Below are positions 35,405 to 44,530 of a stretch of 64,000 bases of DNA, piece after piece. The stretch comes from Strigops habroptila. Taxonomy: Eukaryota > Chordata > Aves > Psittaciformes > Psittacidae. The stretch lies in assembly GCF_004027225.2 (NCBI RefSeq), contig NC_044301.2:25931992-25995991 (forward strand), in the 5' to 3' direction. Positions within the stretch are counted from its first letter, which is position 1. Every line of letters begins with the position of its first letter. Made by a program: the position numbers and the translations under genes. The notes under the pieces are model-generated. The model had not been told where the DNA came from, searched no databases, and saw only the letters and a list, made by a program, of their open reading frames with translations.

Positions 35405-38121
35405 ATAGTGATCACAAAATTCTCCACTTCTGTCTTGTAGAAAGGGATTAGTATTCCTTATCACAGGAGCTGGAGTAAAATCAACTCTTCCACTCCATCT
35501 GGGAAACTGCTCACCAGAGACTGGAGCAGCAGCTTTCCTGGGAGGATCATCCTTGACCGTTGTTCTCCTCTTCAGTTCACGCACCCTTTGCTCCAGAACT
35601 GAGGTAGGTTTTCCATCCCACTTTCTCATGTCTTCTCCGTGATCCCACAGGTAAAACCATAGGGTGGCCCGTGGCATGTACCTCCTCTGTTTTCTTTCTC
35701 GAGCAGTAGGGCGCCTTCTGTTAATAGCTGAGACATGGGTTGGTACGTGTGGGGAGCTGGATAGATCGGATGAATCGTCTCTCAATTGTTTGAACTCCTG
35801 GGACAGTTTTTCCACAGCTGAAATGATGGAAGGGGTGAGATTGTCTTCGAACTCTCAGAGTTGACGAATCAGGCAATCCACTGTTGGTGATTCTCCGTCA
35901 TTCCAGGTCATTGATGCCAATGAGGGGACATATGATGATGGCGCACTCCCGGTAAGTTTCCGCCACATGGGTCATGTACATTCGACTTCATCTGGATCTA
36001 CGGATGTGTTCCTGGCATCCGGCCTTCAATAGCTCATCTCTAGAATGGCTGATTCCCTCAGGGACTGGATGCCTTTCTCTATCGTGGTCCAGTTGGCTGA
36101 GCGACACATAACATCATCCTTTTAGGGAAACCTTTCCTTCACAGCTGCCAGGAGCCGCCTCCAGAGGCTGAGGGCTCATTTCTCTCTTGCAATCGCTTTG
36201 TCAATTCCTCTTTCCCTAGCAAGTGATCCCAGCTGCTTGGCTTCCCTACCTTCTAGTTCGTGACCGTCGGCCCCATTGTCTCAGCATCGGAGCAACCAGG
36301 TGACAATGTGCTCCCCTGGAAGACGGGTGAAATCTTTTCACATATTCCGCAGCTCTGTTGAGGTCTGGGGTCGAGAAGTGACCTCTTCTTCTTCTTCCTC
36401 TTCCTCTGATCCACGTAGTAGTAACTCTTGTTCAGATGCTGTTCCGTGTAGTGATGGCATTGGGACTTCATCTTTCTTCGCTTCACGGGTTGCTCTTTGT
36501 GCCTCTCGTTTGCTTTTGCTTACAGGGGCAACAGACATTGTCACAAACTGGCCATTTGGTTTAGCTGCAGTGTTTGTCACTGTGGTTGGAGTGGCTGCAG
36601 TGTCTGCCACTAGGATTGGAGTGGCTGCAATTTCTCTTGCGGGGGTTTGAGTAGCTGCTGTGCTTGTCACTGGGGTTGGTGTAGCTGCGGTGCTTGGAGT
36701 AGCCACTTTTTTACTGTCGGGGTTTGAGTAGCTGTTGTGCTTGTCACTGGGGTTGGTGTAGCTGCTGTGCTTGGAGTAGCTGCGTTGTCTGTTGTGGTCA
36801 GGGTTTGAGTAGCTGTTGTGCTTGTCAGTGGGGTTGATGTAGCTGCTATACTTGGAGTAGCTGTGTTGTCTGTTGTGGTCAGGGTTTGAGTAGCTGCTGT
36901 GCTTGTAGCTGGAGTAGCCGCGTTGTCTGTTACTTTGCCATCAGATCTAGAGACATTTTTTTCCCTTTGAATGTGCTGGATGGTGTTGAGCAGGGCTCCA
37001 TAGGCGTAGGCCAAGCCCCAGCACGTTGCCATGATTTGTCCCTCTCTGGTATAACCAGGACGACAGCACACCTCATTTAAGTGTTTTACTAGTTTTTTTG
37101 GATGTTGCACTTGTTCAGTGGTGAAGTTCCAAAGCACTGGAGGGGCTCACTGGCCTAGATACCACCATGCTGATTTGCCAACATGCTGATTCCCAGCACA
37201 ATCAGCAGGCAGGTCTGTCCTGGGTTCAGCTATAGCAGTCATTTTTCTCCTTCTTAGTAGCTGGTGCAGTGCTGTGTTTTTTAACTTTCAGCCTGGGAAC
37301 AACGCTGATAACACTGATGTTTTCAGTTGTTGCTAAGTAATGCTTATTCCAACCAAGGACTTTCTCAGTCTCATGCTTTGCCAGGGAGGAGGGGAAGCCG
37401 GGAGGAAGCAGAGACAGGACACCTGACCCAAACTAGCCAAAGGGGTATTCCATACCACAGCACGTCATGCCCAGTATGTAAACCAGGGAGAGTTACCCGG
37501 AAGGCCCAGATCACTGCTCGGGTCGGGCTGGGTATCCGTCGGCGGGTGGTGAGCAATTGTATCCTCTCCTCTTGTTATTTCCCTTATCATTACTATCATT
37601 GGTGGTAGCAGTAGTGGTTTTGTATTATACCTTAGTTGCGGGAGCAGGGGGAGGAAGAAGGGGGGGAGTGAGCGAGCGGCTCTGTGCTTCTGAGTTACCG
37701 GCTGGGCTCAAACCATGACACAGGTCTCAAGGGTATTCAAAGGCCATCCAAAACCTTCAGAACTCTCAACTGCTGTTGCAAATAGGCTGGTGGGGGAACA
37801 GGGGGTGTAAGGGAATGCCTCCTTCGTAGGTTGACCCCCCGAGGAGAAAAAAAAAGATATGCAATTGTTTAAATATTTCATTATATACCTCCCAAAGTAT
37901 AGAGGTGATGGCCACGCTGGAAGCACAAACCAGATCAGTTTCATGATCAATGAGTCTATTGTATTACAAGTCATTACCATGAAGTACAGTGAAACAAGAA
38001 CCTTAGCCCAGGCCCCCCAGCCGATAAACACTAAAACAGCAAATAGTGGCTGTAAGTAAGGTACAACATGCTGAAACTCTGAGATCAAGCGCAACAAGTC
38101 TGAGAGCCAAATAATCACCAT
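35402..38121 (-). pseudogene. gag: Copy B gag, interrupted and frameshifted
   Basis: The ATG is at 38121. The hydrophobic N-terminal region is readable to about 37727. A family 1 LTR then interrupts the gene (37216-37720). The conserved middle, the Ser/Thr/Pro repeats (about 36930-36560, in two frames), the acidic run and the capsid-like block follow with several frameshifts and stops. The last 137 codons are open to the TAG at 35402. The repeat count is intermediate between copies A and C. Confidence 0.87.
37216..37720 (+). repeat. Family 1 solo LTR nested in copy B gag
   Basis: 505 bp, opposite in orientation to its host provirus. It is flanked by CAGGTC at 37210-37215 and 37721-37726, a 6-bp duplication of copy B gag sequence. 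It has lost about 66 bp of R/U5 between two GGGA-type microhomologies compared with copy C, and its TATA box reads TATGTAAA. It shows that family 1 was active after copy B had inserted. Confidence 0.9.
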
Positions 38122-38205
38122 TGTGACGTGTAGTAACAATGAATGCTTATCACAAATATGATTAGACACACTCTGGTCAGATCTGTCGTTATCTCAACCC
38201 TTCGA

Positions 38206-38223
38206 GCCCCCCGTTGGGCACCA
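38206..38223 (-). other. Copy B primer-binding site, mutated
   Basis: On the minus strand this reads TGGTGCCCAACGGGGGGC, two changes from the tRNA-Lys1,2-type site of copies A and C. It has the same 8-nt spacing from the LTR. Confidence 0.8.
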
Positions 38224-38231
38224 CAAAGAAC

Positions 38232-38292
38232 TGTCGTGTTTTGAGCCCAGCCGGTAACTCAGAACCATGCAGCTGCTCGCTCACTCCTCCCC
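38232..38292 (-). repeat. Copy B 5' LTR remnant
   Basis: Only the last ~60 bp of U5 remain. The match to the LTR stops after CTCACTCCTCCCC, and unrelated sequence follows. Confidence 0.85.
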
Positions 38293-41189
38293 TAATCAAA
38301 AATCCACATTCACAACTATAGATTATAGCCATTGGAGTTACAATCACCAAGCAATAATTTTTAAAGGCATTTAAACAAGAAACTCATTTTTCATATCAAA
38401 CACAATGACACACTGAAGCACTAACAAATGTATGGAGACTATCAAGGAAAAATAAGTTAAAATGAGTAAAGCATCAGATTTGTACCACGGTGCTTTGTAA
38501 ACTCTCACAAGAGGCTCTCTCTCAGACAATGACTTCTTTAAAATGGAAAACAGATTCTCCCACCATGCCAGGGCAAGGGACAAGTATTTATTTATCTAAT
38601 GGATATTTAACAGACATTCACATTAACTCCTAGAACACAGTCTCATTTGGGAGCTAAGTGAACACCTCAAATGTGTATTTTTTAAGCCTTCTCATAAAAA
38701 ACACTGACGTTAATGCTCCTTTGAGTAAGGATGACTGGACTAGACTCCCTTTGGAGCTCATCAATTCTTAACTGACCTAGGCAACTGCTGTTTGACAATA
38801 CACGAGGCTCACCCTCCTCACCAAAGGCTTTGTGTCTCACTTTTAATGTTTTTCATCAGCTTTGTCATCAGAAACTCTGAATAAAAGCTTCAAACATCAG
38901 CCTCCTGCACTGTACTACAGATGATAGAAACTTAAGCCTTACAGGCCATCTCATCAACATAGCTTCTGGACTTGAAGTCCAAATATAAGCAGACTCCTGT
39001 TTAATAAGGCAACAGCTCTCAAGTATGTTGAGCTTGTAGGTTTGCTTGAAGTGGTGATAAAATGCTTCTATGAATGAAGACTTCTTTCTAGCTAACACCT
39101 GTTTGGGACCTCTTGCAATCTTGCCAGTTAACATCTTTGAAAAGCATGCCCTTCTGCAGGTCATAAGGGGTAAGTAAAAACCAAACCAAACCAAAAATCA
39201 TCCCTCCTCCCCCAGCAACCCAAGGCATGCTTACTCTTTGAATCAGACAGCAGCTGAGCTGACATGTAGTTCACTTGCCAGCTTTCTGAAATTGTAGTAC
39301 TGGGGAACTCTAGGATTTTGATATTCAAACTCTGTACTGCCAACATTTAACCTCACATTCCAGGGCAGGGTTGGGCTCAGACCCCAGGACATTCCAAGAA
39401 GCATTCCAACCTGCAAGGCCCCGGAGGTAGCCCCACAGTGAGCACATCCATGCTAGAAGGCTAGTAAAAATATCTTTGCATTCCCATTCACAAAGCTAAT
39501 AAGCAGAATACATGTAGGCTGCAGGGAGGACAGGTTACCATTCTCCCCATGCCCATGGATCACACTTTTTGGCAGGTATCATTTCTGCAGCATCAGTACG
39601 AAGAAACAAAATATAACTGATTTTTTGTTTGCTTGCTGTAGCCTTGTGACAGGAAGAAAACCACAGTTGCTTCACCGAGTTCCATAGGATTAATAGTGAA
39701 ACATTTTCACTAAGCAAATACTTAAAATAGAGCACAGGTTTGGTTAGTATTGACCAAGTATGACATTCACCACATTCAAATTAAAAACAAGAAAGATTTC
39801 TGAAGAGTGAAGCTAAATATCCTCCAACCCAACTGTGGTCTCAATTGCCACCCTATGCAAGAATGCAGAAGTGCAGTGGCTGGATCGTTAAATACTGCAG
39901 AAGTCAGCATTTTTTGGGGGGGGGAGCGATCTGCCACCTTCTGTTTATGAAAGGTACAGCAAAAAGAGAAGCACAGGAGAAACTTGTACAGAAGAGTCAC
40001 CAGTGTGGTTTGCTCTTTAAAACTAATGTGAATAGAACAATTTCTAGAAGGAAAACACTGGTCACTGAAGTAATTACTTTAAAAGCAGTGCTGAGAAGGG
40101 AACATACATGGAAAATACAATTATCCTATCTGTAGAACTGATTAGGATGATCTGAATGACCAAAGTAGGGTAATAAGTCACACATTAGTTGTAATAGAGT
40201 GAAGAGGAATGAAAGCATGTAACAAAGTAATTAAACCAAAACATTCTGACATGCTCACACACCTGTATACAGCTGCAACTTATCTTTAGTTCTTTTTGAA
40301 CCAGATCAAGGGTATCAAACATGCTATGCTTTCTAGCCATTTACCAGAATTTACAGCCCTGTTATATTTAGCCCTGAATGCTCATTCCAACAGAGTGACA
40401 ACTCACTCTCATTTTCACATGCTCTGTGCTGTAATTATGGATGGCCATAGCTAGACCAAACAATCTCATTAATGTGTACAACTATTGCAATCAATTAAGA
40501 GGAATAAGTGTAAGCATTGGTGACCACATAATAATTTAAGAAACGATTTGAAAACATGCACTCATTAGAAAGCAGAACACCCCCTGAAACTTTTAGCACC
40601 CGTTTAATATAAATACATATGCTTCACAGGCTAGTGTTACCATAGTATTTGTTTCAGCTCACAGAGAACTATATAGCCAGTATTAGCCAATTCTCTCCAT
40701 CAACCAAACCAAGGCACATATTCTATAACATAAGATGACTAGTAAAGCAGCTACCTGCTAGAGCATTTACACTACTTCTGTTTAGGTATCTGTCCACCTC
40801 TAGTTCCATCTGAATTTTTGACAGCATGCTGCAGAAATCTGCTCAGCTCTTCAACATAAAACCAGTGTTGCATATTCTCAAGTGCCACTGCAGTCACCTA
40901 TCTCTCACCATAAACATGTGCTCTGAAATGCATTTTAAGTCAGTTGCTGGAAGGAAACAGGTCTACACGGGCTACACCTCACTAAGGAGGCAGGAAAGAT
41001 GCATGTTCACATTGCATCACAAAATATGAGGAGAGAAAAAAAAAAAGTTACAAATACCATCATGAAGGCCTTGGCTCCTATACTGAATGATCCTCTCTCT
41101 TTTCTGAAAGAGGTCCACATCAGCAGTGGCAGACTTCCTCCCAACTGATTTTTTTTGTGGGCTTTTCTATGACCCAAGACAGAAATTAC
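38293..41189. other. Unassigned sequence between copies B and C
   Basis: 2.9 kb of AT-rich DNA with short open frames only and no domain or splice pattern that I can defend. A G-run lies near 39915-39924. Confidence 0.5.
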
Positions 41190-41194
41190 ATGCT
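41190..41194. other. Copy C target-site duplication, left
   Basis: ATGCT precedes the LTR and is repeated exactly at 48689-48693 after the 3' LTR. Confidence 0.93.
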
Positions 41195-41767
41195 TGTCCT
41201 GGGTTCAGCTATAGCAGTCATTTTTTCTCCTGCTTAGTAGCTGGTGCAGTGCTGTGTTTTTTAACTTTCAGCCTGGGAACAACGCTGATAACACCGATGT
41301 TTTTAGTTGTTGCTAAGTAATGTTTATTCCAACCAAGGACTTTCTCAGTCTCATGCTTGGCCAGGGAGGAGGGGAAGCCGGGAGGAAGCAGAGACAGGAC
41401 ACCTGACCCAAACTAGCCAAAGGGGTATTCCATACCACAGCACGTCATGCCCAGTATATAAACCGGGGGGAGTTACCCGGAAGGCCCAGATCACTGCTCG
41501 GGTCGGGCTGGGTATCGGTCGGCGGGTGGTGAGCAATTGTATCCTCTCCCCTTGTTATTTCACTAATCGTTATTATCATTGGTGGTAGCAGTAGTGGTTT
41601 TGTGTTATACCTTAGTTGTGGGACTGCTCTTATCTCAACCCGTGGGAGTTGCATTCTTCCCATTCTCCTCCCCATCCCTCCGGGAGCGGGGGGAGGAAGA
41701 AGGGGGGGGGGGGAGTGAGCGAGCGGCTGTGTGGTTCTGAGTTACCGGCTGGGCTCAAACCACGACA
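41195..41767 (+). repeat. Copy C 5' LTR
   Basis: It begins TGTCCTGGG and ends CCACGACA. TATATAAA lies at 41455-41462, preceded by a CACGTCA motif (41441-41447), the complement of a CRE-like TGACGTG. I see no canonical AATAAA, so the poly(A) signal of this family is non-standard or not recognised. Confidence 0.94.
41441..41462 (+). promoter_or_regulatory. Core promoter of the copy C 5' LTR
   Basis: CACGTCA (CRE-like on the complement) lies 7 nt before TATATAAA. Both elements are also present in the copy C 3' LTR and in several solo LTRs. The spacing fits a TATA-driven U3 promoter. The nested LTR at 37216 has a mutated TATA. Confidence 0.6.
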
Positions 41768-41775
41768 GTTCTTTT

Positions 41776-41793
41776 TGGCGCCCAACGTGGGGC
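41776..41793 (+). other. Copy C primer-binding site (tRNA-Lys1,2 type)
   Basis: TGGCGCCCAACGTGGGGC is complementary to the 3' end of tRNA-Lys1,2, a primer also used by foamy viruses, visna virus and MPMV. It starts 8 nt after the LTR end, more than the usual 2-3 nt. The same 8-nt gap is found in copies A and B. Confidence 0.9.
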
Positions 41794-41877
41794 ACGAAAG
41801 GTTGAGATAACGACAGATCTGACCAGAGTGTGTTTAATCATATTTGTGATAAGCATTCATTGTTACTACTCGTCACA

Positions 41878-44502
41878 ATGGTGATTATTTGGCTCTCAGA
41901 CGTGTTGCGCTTGATCTCAGAGTTTCAGCATGTTGTACCTTACTTACAGCCACTATTTGCTGTTTTAGCGTTTATCGGCTGGGGGGCCTGGGCTAAGGTT
42001 CTTGTTTCACTGTACTTCATGGTAATGACTTGTAATACAATAGACTCATTGATCATGAAACTGGTCTGGTTTGTGCTTCCAGCGTGGCCATCACCACTAT
42101 ACATTGGGAGGTATATAATGAAATATTTTAGCAATTGCATATCTTTTTTTTTCTCCTCGGGGGGTAAACTTACGAAGGAAGCATTCTCTTTCACCCCCCG
42201 TTCCCCCACCAGCCTATTTGCAACAGCAATTGAGAGTTCTGAAGGTTTTAGATGGCCTTTGAGTACCCTTGAAACCTGCCTGCTGATTGTGCTGGGGATC
42301 AGCATGTTGGCAAACATACGGAGTGTGTTTTACCCACGGCCATCCCGTCGTAGGAACATCCTATTTCGTTTAATGTCAAAAATTCAGCAGTATCAGGTTC
42401 GAATCTGGTCTAGGGTTAGACGACGATATAGGAGGACCACCAGGAGATTTTCCCTGAGGCTGGACAGTTATGAGTGGCAGGGTGTGTGGGATAGTATGGG
42501 CAAGTACCTAGGCCAGTGGGCCCCTCCAGTGCTTTGGAACTTCACCCCTGAACAAGTGCAACATCCGGAAAAACTAGTAAAACACTTAAACGAGGTGTGC
42601 TGTCGTCCTGGTTATACCAGAGAGGGACAAATTTTGGCAACGTGCTGGGGCTTGGCCTATGCCTACAGAGCCCTGCTCAACACCATCCAGCACCTTCAAA
42701 GGGAAAAAAATGTCTCTGGATCTGATGGCAAAGCAACAGACAACGCAGCTATGCCAACTACAAGCACAGCAGCTACTCAGACCCTGACCACAACAGTCAA
42801 CACAGCTACTCCAAGTACAGCAGCTACATCAACCTCAGTGACAAGCACAACAGCTACTCAAACCCTGACCACAACAGACAACGCAACTACTCCAACTTCA
42901 AATACAGCAGTTACACCAACCCCAGTGACAAGCACAACAGCTACTCAAACCCCGACAGCAACAGACAATGTGGCTACTCCAAGCACCGCAGCCACACCAA
43001 CCCCAGTGACAAGCACAGTAGCTACTCAAACCCCGACAGCAACAGACAATATAGCTACTCCAAGCACCACAGCTACACCAACCCCAGTGACATGCACAGT
43101 AGCTATTCAAACCCCGACAGCAACAGACAATATGGCTACTCCAAGCACTGCAGCTACACCAACCCCAGTGACAAGCACAGTAGCTACTCAAACCCCGACA
43201 GCAACAGATAATGCAGCTGTTGGTGTTACTCAACTCCCAAGCACAACAGCTGCACCAACCCCAGCAATAGACATTGCAACCACTCCAATCCTAGTGGCAG
43301 ACACTGCAGCCACTCCAACCACAGTGACAAACACTGCAGCTAAACCAAATGTCCAGTTTGTGACAATGTCTGTTGCCCCTGTAAGCAAAAGCAAACGAAA
43401 GGCACAAAGAGCAACCCGCGAAGCGAAGAAAGATGAAGACCCAGTGCCATTACTATATGCAACAGCACCTGAACAAGAGTTACTACTACGTGGGTCAGAG
43501 GAAGAGGAAGAAGAAGAAGAGGTCACTTCTCGACCCCGGACCTCAACCGAACTACGGAATATGCGAAAAGATTTCACCCGTCTTCCAGGGGAGCACATTG
43601 TCACCTGGTTGCTCCGGTCCTGGGACAATGGGGCCGACGGTCATGAACTAGAAGGTAGGGAAGCCAAGCAGCTGGGATCACTTGCTAAGGAAGGAGGAAT
43701 TGACAAAGCGATTGCAAGAGAGAAGCGAGCCCTCAGTCTTTGGAGGCGGCTCCTGGCAGCTGTGAAGGAAAGGTTTCCCTACAAAGACGATATTACGAAT
43801 CGCTCAGCCAACTGGACCACGATAGAGAAAGGCATCCAGTCCCTGAGGGAATCAGCCATTATAGAGATGATCTATCGTAGGCCGGATTCCAGGAACACAT
43901 CCGTAGACCCAGATGAAGTCGAATGTACACGACCCATGTGGCGTAAACTTACACGGAGTGTGCCATCATCGTATGCCCACACATTGGCATCAATGACCTG
44001 GAATGACGGAGTATCACCAACAGTGGATTTCCTGATTCGTCAACTCCGAGAGTTCGAAGACAATCTCACCCCTTCCATCATTTCAGCTGTGGAAAAACTG
44101 TCCCAGGAGTTCAAACAATTGAGAGACGATTTATCCGATCTATCCAGCTCTCCACGCGTACCAACCCATGTCTCAGCTATCAACAGAAGGCGCCCTACTG
44201 CTCGAGAAAGAAAATATACGAGGTACACGCCACGGGCCACCCTATGGTTTTACCTGCGGGATCATGGAGAAGACATGAGAAAGTGGGATGGAAAACCTAC
44301 TTCAGCTCTGGAGCAACGGGTGCGTGAACTGAAGAGGAGAACAATGGTCAAGGATGATCCTCCCAGGAAAGCTGCTGCTCCAGTCTCTGGTGAGCAGTTT
44401 CCCAGATGGAGCGAAAGAGCTGATTTTACTCCAGCTCCTGTGATAAGGAATACTAATCCCTTTCTACAAGACAGAAGTGGAGAATTTTGTGATCACTATT
44501 AG
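41878..44502 (+). CDS. gag: Copy C Gag with membrane region and mucin-like repeats
   Basis: I start at the first ATG after the primer site (41878; A at -3 and G at +4, a good Kozak context), giving 874 residues, long for a Gag. Residues ~20-51, 58-76 and 132-146 are strongly hydrophobic and look like membrane segments. A basic, Arg-rich region follows (~157-195). Residues ~290-505 form a Ser/Thr/Pro/Ala domain with 27-residue tandem repeats. An acidic Glu run lies near 540-548. The C-terminal ~320 residues contain PGEH..TWLL and DNGAD, a capsid-like block that from memory recalls chicken ENS-1/ERNI. No CCHC zinc knuckle is present. The gene ends in UAG with pol in the same frame. The structural Gag role is inferred from position and the capsid-like motif. 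The membrane prediction is by eye. Confidence 0.88.
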   Translation: MVIIWLSDVLRLISEFQHVVPYLQPLFAVLAFIGWGAWAKVLVSLYFMVMTCNTIDSLIMKLVWFVLPAWPSPLYIGRYIMKYFSNCISFFFSSGGKLTKEAFSFTPRSPTSLFATAIESSEGFRWPLSTLETCLLIVLGISMLANIRSVFYPRPSRRRNILFRLMSKIQQYQVRIWSRVRRRYRRTTRRFSLRLDSYEWQGVWDSMGKYLGQWAPPVLWNFTPEQVQHPEKLVKHLNEVCCRPGYTREGQILATCWGLAYAYRALLNTIQHLQREKNVSGSDGKATDNAAMPTTSTAATQTLTTTVNTATPSTAATSTSVTSTTATQTLTTTDNATTPTSNTAVTPTPVTSTTATQTPTATDNVATPSTAATPTPVTSTVATQTPTATDNIATPSTTATPTPVTCTVAIQTPTATDNMATPSTAATPTPVTSTVATQTPTATDNAAVGVTQLPSTTAAPTPAIDIATTPILVADTAATPTTVTNTAAKPNVQFVTMSVAPVSKSKRKAQRATREAKKDEDPVPLLYATAPEQELLLRGSEEEEEEEEVTSRPRTSTELRNMRKDFTRLPGEHIVTWLLRSWDNGADGHELEGREAKQLGSLAKEGGIDKAIAREKRALSLWRRLLAAVKERFPYKDDITNRSANWTTIEKGIQSLRESAIIEMIYRRPDSRNTSVDPDEVECTRPMWRKLTRSVPSSYAHTLASMTWNDGVSPTVDFLIRQLREFEDNLTPSIISAVEKLSQEFKQLRDDLSDLSSSPRVPTHVSAINRRRPTARERKYTRYTPRATLWFYLRDHGEDMRKWDGKPTSALEQRVRELKRRTMVKDDPPRKAAAPVSGEQFPRWSERADFTPAPVIRNTNPFLQDRSGEFCDHY
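42730..43340 (+). repeat. Variable tandem repeat encoding a Ser/Thr/Pro domain in gag
   Basis: Three regular 81-bp units start at 42973, 43054 and 43135, each encoding 27 residues (pattern ATPSTAATPTPVTSTVATQ then TPTATDN). Degenerate units lie on both sides. The length is a multiple of three, so the frame is kept. Copy A has only a residue of this array and copy B an intermediate number, so it behaves as a coding minisatellite. Confidence 0.88.
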
Positions 44503-44530
44503 AGGGGCCCTGCCTCCAGCCAGGTGGAGG
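44500..44530 (+). promoter_or_regulatory. Gag UAG stop with downstream stem-loop (read-through candidate)
   Basis: UAG (44500-44502) is followed, after 10 nt, by a perfect 6-bp stem, CCTCCA (44513-44518) with TGGAGG (44525-44530), around a GCCAGG loop. No stop occurs between UAG and pol in the same frame, and pol lacks its own ATG here. This matches the gammaretrovirus strategy of UAG suppression helped by RNA structure. The stem is identical in copies A, B and C. Confidence 0.65.

Larger units (their letters stand above)
30041..38292 (-). mobile_element. Endogenous retrovirus family 1, copy B (nested insertions)
   Basis: A minus-strand provirus with a complete 3' LTR, pol, gag, a primer site and only ~60 bp of the 5' LTR. 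Two later insertions split it: a 1166-bp foreign solo LTR in integrase, and a family 1 solo LTR of opposite orientation in gag. Removing these, it is collinear with copy C. The 5' LTR ends abruptly at about 38292, so the element has lost its promoter and a target duplication cannot be checked. Confidence 0.9.

Noticed and set aside
41351..41588. Open frames of 60-95 residues repeated in every family 1 LTR on both strands
   Set aside because: They cover the LTR promoter and differ between copies with stops and shifts; no sign of a conserved protein.
41776..41793. A tRNA gene at the primer sites
   Set aside because: Only the 18-nt complement of the tRNA 3' end is present, next to an LTR; no cloverleaf.
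42898..43628. Cys/Ser-rich open frames on the minus strand opposite gag
   Set aside because: They are the antisense of the Ser/Thr/Pro tandem repeat and the Glu run; their composition is a by-product of the repeat.
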